Source: Nitrospirota bacterium
GTDB taxonomy: Bacteria > Nitrospirota > UBA9217
NCBI GenBank assembly: GCA_013334545.1
Contig: JAAXXJ010000063.1
Span: forward strand, 1 to 12,643
DNA: 12,643 nt
Direction of reading: 5' to 3'
The notes under the pieces were generated by a model, which made no database searches, was not told the origin of the DNA, and saw only the letters and a list, made by a program, of their open reading frames with translations. A program made the position numbers and the translations under genes. Below, in pieces: positions 7,850 to 12,643 of the stretch; positions within the stretch are counted from its first letter, which is position 1; each line of letters starts with the position of its first letter.

Positions 7850-8401
7850 TTACAGGGCTTCATAGGCCCACATCGCGCCCTCGCCCCCGACCCTGCGCAC
7901 GAGCCGTTTCTTGTACAGGTTCAACAGCCGGGTCCCGCCCGTGTTCGCCTCGATCTTCTTCGCTTCCGTAAGCTCCCGGGCCGTGGCCTTCTTCCGCTCG
8001 GCGACGAATTCCAGCGTGTCTTTAAGGTAGTTGTTCAGACTTCCGAGGACCGCCTTGGTCCCCTCCCTGGTGCCGGCGACGATCGCCAAGTCTTTCCGCT
8101 CCAGCGCCACCTCGATGTTCTCGCGCTGGTTCTCGTTCATACCGATGAGCACGAGGTACTTGTCGCCATACTCGCCTGCCAGAAGCCGGGACAGGAGCTT
8201 GGCGACGATCTCGTCGGAGCAGGAATAATCGATCACGCCTACCTTCGAGAAATCGAGCCCGATCACAGAACCATCAGGCGCATGCTCAATATCCCGTTCG
8301 ATGCGCTCCCGCACGGCCTGACCGGTCGGCCTAGTCACGAGGTTGTTCGAGCCGTTCTTCAGCTCGTCTTTAAGAATGGTATAGAGGTCGAAGATCAACA
8401 T
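7850..8401 (-). CDS. STAS-like domain protein with C-terminal winged-helix-like domain
   Basis: No gene symbol is known to me. The 183-residue product has two parts. Residues 20-118 look STAS-like (DUF4325-type): LVTRPTGQAVRERIERDIE, SVIGLDFSKVGVIDYSCSDE (45-64), and KYLVLIGMNENQRENIEVAL. Ser60 of DYSC falls where the phosphorylated Ser of SpoIIAA-type STAS proteins (D-S-S-G) lies. Residues 128-183 (LEFVAERKKATARELTEAKK and TRLLNLYKKRLVRRV, then GGEGAMWAYEAL) read as helix-turn-helix plus a beta wing, a winged-helix-like arrangement. The gene lies 98 nt after a STAS-ATPase gene on the same strand and has its own near-consensus promoter covered by a perfect palindrome. ATG at 8401 has no Shine-Dalgarno sequence. 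I infer a phosphorylation-controlled DNA-binding protein that may regulate itself. The domain calls are by pattern, not by search. Confidence 0.75.
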   Translation of the reverse strand: MLIFDLYTILKDELKNGSNNLVTRPTGQAVRERIERDIEHAPDGSVIGLDFSKVGVIDYSCSDEIVAKLLSRLLAGEYGDKYLVLIGMNENQRENIEVALERKDLAIVAGTREGTKAVLGSLNNYLKDTLEFVAERKKATARELTEAKKIEANTGGTRLLNLYKKRLVRRVGGEGAMWAYEAL

Positions 8402-8407
8402 AGCAAA

Positions 8408-8436
8408 TATAGTTCAATTGAATCAATTGAACTATA
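8408..8436. promoter_or_regulatory. Perfect 29-bp inverted repeat, operator-like
   Basis: Two exact 14-bp arms (TATAGTTCAATTGA and TCAATTGAACTATA) flank a single central base. The arms contain two copies of the 8-bp palindrome TCAATTGA (8414-8421 and 8423-8430), 9 bp apart. The repeat covers the whole -10 box and the presumed transcription start of the STAS-wHTH gene and ends 6 nt before its ATG. It is AT-rich in a GC-rich genome. No T-run follows, so it is operator-like rather than terminator-like. Confidence 0.75.
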
Positions 8437-8459
8437 ACAGAGCATACATCACCTGTCAA
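8431..8459 (-). promoter_or_regulatory. Near-consensus sigma-70 promoter for the STAS-wHTH gene
   Basis: On the minus strand, TTGACA (8459-8454) and TATAGT (8436-8431) are separated by exactly 17 nt. An AT-rich tract at 8460-8505 lies upstream like an UP element. A start near 8424 would give a leader of about 23 nt with no Shine-Dalgarno sequence. The -10 box lies wholly inside the inverted repeat, as expected for repression by occlusion. Confidence 0.8.
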
Positions 8460-8499
8460 GGATTTATTGCATTAATTTATTCTATTTATTATTAATTAC

Positions 8500-9384
8500 T
8501 TATAAGCTTAATACTTCAGGAAGGATAATATTGATCTGGCTGCCGGGGAAATTGACGAGGTTCATTTCCCGCTCCCTGCCACGCGCCCACTTCGGAATGA
8601 GCGAGAGTCTTGCCGTGCCCGAACGGATGGAAAGCCTGCCCTGCCACTGCTCGATGAACCGCTTGGCCGCTGCAAGTCCGTGCCCCCTCCCCTCCTCCTC
8701 GTGGCGCGAAGCGCCATGGAGCAGGGCCTTCTCGATGGCCTCAAGATCGCTCCTGAGCTTGAACCGTGCAGCAAGCGACCTGCGGAAGCCGATGCCCGCG
8801 TCCATGACCGCGATCTTGACGATGTTCTTGCCCAGGTTCTGGAACCGGTACTTCTGGATGCCCACAAAACCCTTGTTCTCACTATGCTCGATGATGTTCT
8901 GGCAGATCTCGGACAGGGCGACAATGAAGCCGTTGACGGCCCGCTCATCATACTTGAGGTGGGCGGCGAGAATGGCCTGCGCGCGGTCGCGGACGCGGCC
9001 GACGATGGTGTGGATATCGTTCGACCGCTCGATCGGCGTGATCTCGAGCAGGACGTCGGACTCGATCCCGCCGCCTGTTGTGGGCGGCTGCATCGGGTCG
9101 AGCGTGAAGAAGCGCCGGGCGTGGGCGAAGAACTCCATACGCCCGAGGTACCGCAGGACCTCCGTCGACCGGGGTAGCAACACGGTCTTCTTAACATCCT
9201 CGAGCATGCAGAGCTCGCCAATCTCCAAGAGCCCCACCATGCCGTAGGGGTCGATGAATGTCACGCGGCGGAGGTCGATGAGGTCGGACCGGATGAAGGT
9301 ATGAAGGATCTTTTCGAAGGTCTCTTCGGTAAGCTCGGTCATGGGGAGGAATACGGACGGCAGCACCAACAAGGACTCAATCAC
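8500..9384 (-). CDS. STAS domain fused to GHKL (anti-sigma/SpoIIAB-like) ATPase
   Basis: The 294-residue product joins two domains. Residues 1-95 are STAS-like: LLVLPSVFLPMTELTEETFE, then RRVTFIDPYGMVGLLEIGEL (39-58). Residues 110-294 are a HATPase_c/GHKL domain with an N-box VALSEICQNIIEHSENKG (155-172), G1 box VMDAGIGF (193-200) and G2 box EEGRGHGLAAAKRF (229-242), then strand WQGRLSIRSG. These ATP-lid motifs are those of anti-sigma serine kinases. In the fused STAS domain Tyr47 of DPYG occupies the position of the phosphorylated Ser, so this domain probably cannot be a normal substrate. GTG at 9384 is the first possible start after an in-frame TAA; it lies inside a nonamer repeat and has no ribosome-binding site, so TTG at 9375 or 9372 or ATG at 9342 remain possible. 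It is followed by the STAS-wHTH gene, its probable partner. Confidence 0.8.
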   Translation of the reverse strand: MIESLLVLPSVFLPMTELTEETFEKILHTFIRSDLIDLRRVTFIDPYGMVGLLEIGELCMLEDVKKTVLLPRSTEVLRYLGRMEFFAHARRFFTLDPMQPPTTGGGIESDVLLEITPIERSNDIHTIVGRVRDRAQAILAAHLKYDERAVNGFIVALSEICQNIIEHSENKGFVGIQKYRFQNLGKNIVKIAVMDAGIGFRRSLAARFKLRSDLEAIEKALLHGASRHEEEGRGHGLAAAKRFIEQWQGRLSIRSGTARLSLIPKWARGREREMNLVNFPGSQINIILPEVLSL

Positions 9385-9466
9385 GAATTATACGAACGGG
9401 ACGACTTTCACGAATAGACCTTCGGCCGCCCTGCGCACATTCGTGGTGTTTTTCGTGACAGTCGTG
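9382..9466. repeat. Opposed nonamer arrays between the HsdR-N-like and STAS-ATPase genes
   Basis: On the plus strand four consecutive 9-nt units (CACGAATTA, TACGAACGG, GACGACTTT, CACGAATAG; 9382-9417) are followed by a GC-rich spacer and three reverse-oriented units (ACATTCGTG 9437-9445, TTTTTCGTG 9449-9457, ACAGTCGTG 9458-9466; 3 extra nt after the first). The arrays face each other as an inverted pair. The outermost base triplet of the first array is the GTG start of the STAS-ATPase gene. Confidence 0.6.
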
Positions 9467-9483
9467 TTATAGCATGGGCTCCG

Positions 9484-10089
9484 CTACTTCTGCTCTTGGC
9501 CCTGCTCCGGCCCGATCTGCACGCCGCCGTCCCTGCCCTGGGGCACACAGCACTTGATGGCGTCGAAGGCGAGCAAAATGCGCTTTTCCTTCTCCAGTCT
9601 CTTCGCGTCGAGGGTTTGCGGCATCTTCTCGGACAGGATTTCTCGCAGCTGCTCCTTTGTGGGGATCGCGCCAAAACCCTCGCCAGTCACCTTGCCGGTC
9701 GCCACGTCGAGCACCTCGGCGGTCACCGGATCAGCGACCACAGCGACCGGCACCGGCGGCGAGGCGATGACCCGCGCTGCAGCAACGGCCTGCCGCTCCC
9801 GGGAATCGAGCGAGCCGGCCGCGCACTTGATGACCATACCCATCCTGCCTTCCACGGACACGATGAAGTCGGCTGATGACCAGAAGACCTCCTGTCCCAG
9901 CGTCACCTCGAAGGCCAATCCCTTCCGCACGTCCTCCGGGAGGTAGCCCTTCTTCTCCCGAAGCAGGTATGCGATCATCTTCCGTGCATCGTTCGCCAGG
10001 TCCTCGCCGTCCTGCAGTTCCTCCTGCAGGATCTCCCTGATCTTGGCCTCACGGGCGCTTTGGCCTTGTTCGTCGCCGCTTCCGGTCAT
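9484..10089 (-). CDS. HsdR-N-terminal-like (PD-(D/E)XK-type fold) protein
   Basis: The 201-residue product resembles stand-alone proteins annotated as type I restriction enzyme HsdR N-terminal domain-containing. The body has KMIAYLLREKKGYLPEDV, FEVTLGQEVFWSSADFIVSV, then MGMVIKCAAGSLDSRERQAV and IASPPVPVAVVADPVTAEVL, and TGKVTGEGFGAIPTKEQL. In PD-(D/E)XK enzymes Asp and an E-x-K pair bind metal. Here the Asp of SSADF is present, but the second motif reads VIK with no acidic residue, so catalysis is doubtful. The N-terminal 25 residues are polar and helical; the C-terminus has KCCVPQGRDGG. No methylase or specificity subunit is nearby, so this is not a restriction system. It starts 6 nt after the GroES-like gene and is probably cotranscribed with it. 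Function is unknown. Confidence 0.7.
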   Translation of the reverse strand: MTGSGDEQGQSAREAKIREILQEELQDGEDLANDARKMIAYLLREKKGYLPEDVRKGLAFEVTLGQEVFWSSADFIVSVEGRMGMVIKCAAGSLDSRERQAVAAARVIASPPVPVAVVADPVTAEVLDVATGKVTGEGFGAIPTKEQLREILSEKMPQTLDAKRLEKEKRILLAFDAIKCCVPQGRDGGVQIGPEQGQEQK

Positions 10090-10095
10090 TGGCGG

Positions 10096-10668
10096 TTACC
10101 GGTTCTTCTTTCCCTTCTTTGAAGCGGCTTTTTTCGCCGCTGTTCTCTTCGGCTTCGCGGCCGTCTTCTTGACTGCGGCTTTTTTCGCAGGCTTCGTCTT
10201 CGCCGCCCTCTTCACTGCGGGCTTCGGTGCTTCCTTTTTCACCATGACCGGCGAATGTTTCCGCTTCACGACCGCCGTCGACGAAGAGGCCGATGTTGTA
10301 GCAGACAGCATGAGGGGCGGCAGGTCCTCTTTCGGCCGCGCAAGCGCAGGCGGCAGGATACCCAGGATGTTCCTTTCCCGCACCAGCACCCGTTCCTCTC
10401 CGTGTATGTCGATCTTCTGTCCCGCATACCGGTCGTACATGACCCGCTCGCCGGGCTTCACGGACGTGGGGATGAACTTGCGCTCCTTTTTCTCCTTCTT
10501 TTTTTCTCCCCGCTTCTCTTCCTCGTAAGCGCCGGGGCCGATAGCCTCGACGGTCCCCTCGGCCGGCTTCTCCTTTGCCGCATCGGGAATGAAGATCCCT
10601 CCGGCGGTGCGCGTCAATGCTTCGGACGGGACGATCACTGCCCAGTCGTTCAACGGCTTGATCTTCAT
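10096..10668 (-). CDS. GroES-like co-chaperonin domain with histone-H1-like basic tail
   Basis: The 190-residue product has a GroES/Cpn10 fold at residues 1-105. MKIKPLNDWAVIVPSEA opens it, followed by the mobile-loop region LTRTAGGIFIPDAAKEKPAE (18-37), EGTVEAIGPGAY, VKPGERVMYDRYAGQKI (70-86) and VLVRERNILGIL (94-105). IFI stands where GroES has its GroEL-binding IVL-type tripeptide. A charged insertion (residues 49-64, EEEKRGEKKKEKKERK) lies in the loop between strands. After a Pro/Ser/Thr linker (106-132), residues 133-190 are Lys/Ala/Pro-rich, with repeated KKAA, KPAK and KRTAAKK units like histone H1 or AlgP tails. Ordinary GroES has about 95 residues and no tail. GGGAGG lies 8 nt before ATG 10668. 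No groEL is adjacent. Nucleic-acid binding by the tail is an inference. Confidence 0.85.
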   Translation of the reverse strand: MKIKPLNDWAVIVPSEALTRTAGGIFIPDAAKEKPAEGTVEAIGPGAYEEEKRGEKKKEKKERKFIPTSVKPGERVMYDRYAGQKIDIHGEERVLVRERNILGILPPALARPKEDLPPLMLSATTSASSSTAVVKRKHSPVMVKKEAPKPAVKRAAKTKPAKKAAVKKTAAKPKRTAAKKAASKKGKKNR

Positions 10669-10721
10669 GCGTTATTCCTCCCTCATCAAAGGTTGTCTGC
10701 GTCGGCTTTCGACATGGATGC

Positions 10722-10751
10722 ATTATACAATAAAAAAAGCGCTCCTGTCAA
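10722..10751 (-). promoter_or_regulatory. Sigma-70 promoter for the GroES-like gene, overlapping a terminator
   Basis: On the minus strand, TTGACA (10751-10746) and TATAAT (10727-10722) are both exact consensus boxes, 18 nt apart. The -35 box lies in the loop of the terminator hairpin of the preceding gene, and the spacer contains one stem arm and the T-run. A start near 10715 gives a leader of about 46 nt with GGGAGG before the ATG. Confidence 0.8.
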
Positions 10752-10762
10752 AATCCGGAGCG
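10732..10762 (-). terminator. Rho-independent terminator of the NmrA-like gene
   Basis: On the minus strand a CGCTCC / GGAGCG stem with an 11-nt loop is followed by C and seven T. It lies about 83 nt downstream of the stop at 10845 and within the promoter of the next gene. Confidence 0.75.
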
Positions 10763-10844
10763 TTTCGCACGCGCGCATGATTTATAGAATAGGCACATTC
10801 CTGCTCTCGAGGCTGAAATGCCGTCCCGTCTTGCGGACCCGCGG

Positions 10845-11729
10845 TCATACCCCGTAGGTCTTCGCAAAGACGTCGGCGAACTCCTCGATGGAGGTCGGCG
10901 TGGTGTTCTCCTTTGTTCGGGGAATGTTCACCGCGAATAGCCCGTCGTTCAGGGCCTTGCTCATCTCAATATAGAGCCTGCTCATGTCCGGCGTCAGGCC
11001 CATGTCCACCATGCCTTTTTCCGCATCATCGTAGGGGAAGGCCATATACTTGAGGTCGGGCTTGCCCAGTTTCTTACCGATGACCGCAGCCGCTTCGTCA
11101 AGCGAGAGGTCGCGCTGCCCCAGAAGGTCCCGGACGGACTTGCCGGAAAAATCGCGCTTCGCGAGCCGTTCGGAAACATAAGCGGCTATATCCTTCGTGG
11201 CGATCATGGCGAACTTCACATTGCCCCGTATTGCCGACCCCATGATGTTCATCTTTTTGATGAGATCGATGTTCATGAGAAGGTTCTCCATGAAGTAGGT
11301 CGGCCGGAGGTGCAGGACATTCACGCCATCGAGCCTGTTCAACCGTTCTTCCTGATCGTGAAGGCCTACGATGGGACCGGTCCTGTCCGGCAGGTGAGCT
11401 CCCTGGCTGCTCAGGTGCACCACATACCTGACGCCGCTGCCCTTGATCGCCGCGACGATGCTTTCTCCGATTTGTTTCTGATAGGTCCGGAAGTCAGCGA
11501 CCCCGAAGTTCGGAGGGATAAGGGCGTATACCGCGTCCGCGCCTTTGAACGCCTTGGTCAAGAATGCCCTGTCCCCCAGGTCCCCGACCGCGGCCTCGGC
11601 ACCCTTTGCAGTAAAGCCCTTGAGCTTCGCTGCATCCCTTCCAATAACACGGACCTTCTGTCCTTTCACAATGAGCGCTTCCGTTACTGCACTCCCGGTC
11701 TTGCCGGTTGCTCCCGTTATGACGATCAT
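10845..11729 (-). CDS. NmrA-like / atypical SDR NAD(P)-binding protein
   Basis: The 294-residue product starts with a Rossmann nucleotide-binding motif, MIVITGATGKTGSAVTEAL, with the GxTGxxG pattern of NmrA-like atypical short-chain dehydrogenases. VRVIGRDAAKLKG, AAVGDLGDRAFLTKAFKGAD and AVYALIPPNFG follow, then YVVHLSSQGAHLPDRTGP and VLHLRPTYFMENLLMNIDLI. A C-terminal substrate-type domain runs from about 195 to the end. No canonical Tyr-x-x-x-Lys catalytic pair is evident. Relatives include NAD(P)H-sensing regulators and quinone or ether reductases; the substrate cannot be read from the sequence. ATG 11729 has AAGGAGG 6 nt upstream. It has its own promoter and terminator, so it is a single-gene unit. 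Confidence 0.85.
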   Translation of the reverse strand: MIVITGATGKTGSAVTEALIVKGQKVRVIGRDAAKLKGFTAKGAEAAVGDLGDRAFLTKAFKGADAVYALIPPNFGVADFRTYQKQIGESIVAAIKGSGVRYVVHLSSQGAHLPDRTGPIVGLHDQEERLNRLDGVNVLHLRPTYFMENLLMNIDLIKKMNIMGSAIRGNVKFAMIATKDIAAYVSERLAKRDFSGKSVRDLLGQRDLSLDEAAAVIGKKLGKPDLKYMAFPYDDAEKGMVDMGLTPDMSRLYIEMSKALNDGLFAVNIPRTKENTTPTSIEEFADVFAKTYGV

Positions 11730-11787
11730 GGCTTGCCTCCTTATCAGGCCGCCCGGCCCTTAATGAGGACCAACATTATCTTTATTT

Positions 11788-11816
11788 ATTATAACGCAGG
11801 TCTCGGAGGCGGTCAA
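11788..11816 (-). promoter_or_regulatory. Sigma-70 promoter for the NmrA-like gene
   Basis: On the minus strand, TTGACC (11816-11811) and TATAAT (11793-11788) are separated by exactly 17 nt. Transcription would start near 11780, about 50 nt before the ATG. Confidence 0.75.
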
Positions 11817-11827
11817 TGGTACGGGCC

Positions 11828-11856
11828 AAAAAAAGGCCCCGTCCGCGGACGGGGCC
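11828..11856 (-). terminator. Strong rho-independent terminator after the DUF2892 gene
   Basis: A perfect 22-bp palindrome (GGCCCCGTCCG with CGGACGGGGCC; 11835-11856) is followed on the minus strand by seven T. On the plus strand it is followed by TCAGTTTTT, so it may work weakly in both directions. It lies about 48 nt downstream of the DUF2892 stop. Confidence 0.9.
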
Positions 11857-11903
11857 TCAGTTTTTCTTCTCTGCCGATGGGATACCCCTTCGGAACGGTT
11901 CGA

Positions 11904-12095
11904 CTATTTGCAGTTCTTGCAGGTCGAGATGCCCAGGAGCGCGTAGGGCGGGCACCAGCCCATCAGGCCCGTTGCCAGCGGAATGATGCCGAGGTATGCC
12001 CAGGGGGACTGGGGCCCCACAAAAGCAAGGGAAAGGATGGCTATGCCTGCAATGACCCTGATAACCCTCTCAACGGAACCGACGTTCTTCTTCAT
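11904..12095 (-). CDS. Small DUF2892-type inner-membrane protein
   Basis: The 63-residue product begins MKKNVGSVERVIRVIAGIAI and has two hydrophobic spans (about residues 10-27 and 30-45), followed by GWCPPYALLGISTCKNCK. The N-V-G-x-x-E-R-x-x-R opening and the GWCPxYxLLGIxT ending are characteristic of DUF2892 proteins, small membrane proteins also found fused to rhodanese domains as in YgaP. Three cysteines (one in GWCPP, two in CKNC) lie near the C-terminus; the CxxC could bind metal or be redox-active, which is an inference. ATG 12095 is chosen over an in-frame GTG at 12113 because GAGGAGG at 12105-12111 would otherwise be inside the coding region. A strong terminator follows. Confidence 0.85.
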   Translation of the reverse strand: MKKNVGSVERVIRVIAGIAILSLAFVGPQSPWAYLGIIPLATGLMGWCPPYALLGISTCKNCK

Positions 12096-12104
12096 GTAGT
12101 GGAT

Positions 12105-12111
12105 CCTCCTC
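12105..12111 (-). promoter_or_regulatory. Shine-Dalgarno deciding the DUF2892 start
   Basis: GAGGAGG, 9 nt before ATG 12095. It rules out the longer GTG-initiated frame that would contain it. Confidence 0.65.
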
Positions 12112-12124
12112 ACGGACAGGTTGG

Positions 12125-12197
12125 CGGCACGTCACCGTGCCGTTCTACTAGATATGAGTATACTACAGGAAGGAAAGGATGTATGTGACTTTGTCAC
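12125..12197 (-). promoter_or_regulatory. DUF2892 upstream region: leader hairpin, -10 box, dyad
   Basis: In the minus-strand direction this region holds a dyad GTGAC-AAA-GTCAC (12197-12185), a TATACT box (12162-12157) with a poor -35, and a 7-bp stem CGGCACG / CGTGCCG with a GTGA loop (12142-12125). The stem lies between the -10 box and the ribosome-binding site, so it would be in the 5' leader. The dyad sits at the -35 position, as an operator or activator site might. Confidence 0.35.
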
Positions 12198-12236
12198 CGA
12201 GGGATGCATCAGGGAAAAAATGCTCTGCGGCGGGAC

Positions 12237-12473
12237 TTACGGAAGAGCATGCCGCGATATCTTCCGGGTGTCGACGCCCTTGAAACGCCCCGCCCGGAGG
12301 CATGCAATGAAATTGTCGTAGGTGACCGGGCCGTCGAACTCGGTGTAGCAGGACCCCACCTCACGGGGCAGGTGGGCATCGGACCCGCCGGTATACGGCA
12401 GGTTCAGCCTGCCCGCTGTCTCGATGGCCTTCGCATTCATGGCATGCATGTTGGCGCCGTTATAACCCTCCAC
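12237..12473 (-). pseudogene. C-terminal remnant of a PHP-domain metal-dependent phosphoesterase
   Basis: About 78 residues match the end of PHP-superfamily phosphoesterases: VEGYNGANMHAMNAKAIETA, then GRLNLPYTGGSDAHLPREVG, and TYDNFIACLRAGRFKGVDTR before the stop. GSDAH carries the conserved metal-binding Asp and His of the PHP active site. The N-terminal two-thirds, which should contain the HxH motif and the other metal ligands, is absent. Upstream of about 12473 the open frame continues to 12629 but encodes low-similarity sequence and then the octamer repeat. The fragment therefore looks truncated at its 5' end beside a repeat element. A frameshift outside the window is not excluded, but no PHP-like residues occur in the other frames I read up to 12643. 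No start codon or ribosome-binding site can be assigned. Confidence 0.65.
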
Positions 12474-12558
12474 CAGCAAGGCCGAACCCGAGGACGCCGT
12501 GCCCTGTCCCTTGATCCATACCCGGATAAGGATAGCTGACCGGGCCTGTCCAGGGATG

Positions 12559-12643
12559 GTCAACAAGTCAACAGGTCGACAAGTCGACAAGTCCAAGCCC
12601 GGATTGCGGTCCTGTTGACCTGTTGACACGTGGACCTGTTGAC
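12559..12643. repeat. Opposed octamer arrays forming a large hairpin (reaches window end)
   Basis: Four 8-nt units (GTCAACAA, GTCAACAG, GTCGACAA, GTCGACAA; 12559-12590, plus a partial GTCC) are followed by a spacer of about 17 nt. Four reverse-oriented units then follow (CTGTTGAC, CTGTTGAC, ACGTGGAC, CTGTTGAC; 12612-12643). The two arrays are complementary and could form a long stem. The array may continue beyond the window. Confidence 0.75.

Noticed and set aside
9484..10089. HsdR-N-like gene considered as part of a restriction-modification system
   Set aside because: No methylase, specificity or helicase gene is in the window and the catalytic acidic residue is not evident.
5774..12643. 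Short arrays considered as CRISPR
   Set aside because: Units are 7-10 nt and contiguous, without 25-40-nt repeats or unique spacers, and no cas gene is present.

Overview
This GC-rich window is a chromosomal segment in which every gene I can support lies on the minus strand, so transcription runs from high to low coordinates. The core order pgpA-cinA-thpR-recA-pilT-recX-(two broken genes)-alaS is a housekeeping neighbourhood. Together with the PilT-type ATPase and an HsdR-N-like protein, it suggests an environmental Nitrospirota or Desulfobacterota-type bacterium. That placement is an inference from gene content and protein style, not from a marker search.

Region by region, in the direction of transcription. 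12643-12237: an octamer repeat hairpin followed by the C-terminal remnant of a PHP-domain phosphoesterase. 12095-11828: a small DUF2892 membrane protein ending in a strong terminator. 11816-10732: an NmrA-like NAD(P)-binding protein with its own promoter and terminator. 10751-9484: a two-gene unit, made of a GroES-like protein with a histone-H1-like Lys/Ala-rich tail and an HsdR-N-like protein. Its promoter is interleaved with the preceding terminator. 9384-7850: a STAS + GHKL-ATPase fusion, then a STAS-like + winged-helix protein. The second gene has a near-consensus promoter overlapped by a perfect 29-bp inverted repeat. 7693-3966: pgpA, cinA, thpR and recA. 3758-1878: pilT and recX. 1848-815: a frameshifted SRPBCC-like gene and a frameshifted two-helix membrane gene. 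733-1: the 5' third of alaS, with a TTG start.

The best candidate for an undescribed system is the STAS-ATPase / STAS-wHTH pair at 7850-9384. The sequence has a kinase-like ATPase whose own STAS domain has Tyr where the phosphorylatable Ser is expected. Its partner keeps that Ser and adds a C-terminal DNA-binding-like domain. A perfect operator-like palindrome sits on the partner's -10 box. I infer a partner switch that ends directly on DNA rather than on a sigma factor.

The second oddity is the GroES domain fused to an H1/AlgP-like polycationic tail. The third is a set of degenerate tandem arrays with 7-, 8-, 9- or 10-nt periods in at least five gaps. Three are opposed head-to-head as inverted pairs, and some run into the 5' ends of genes. 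I see no CRISPR array, tRNA, rRNA or insertion sequence.
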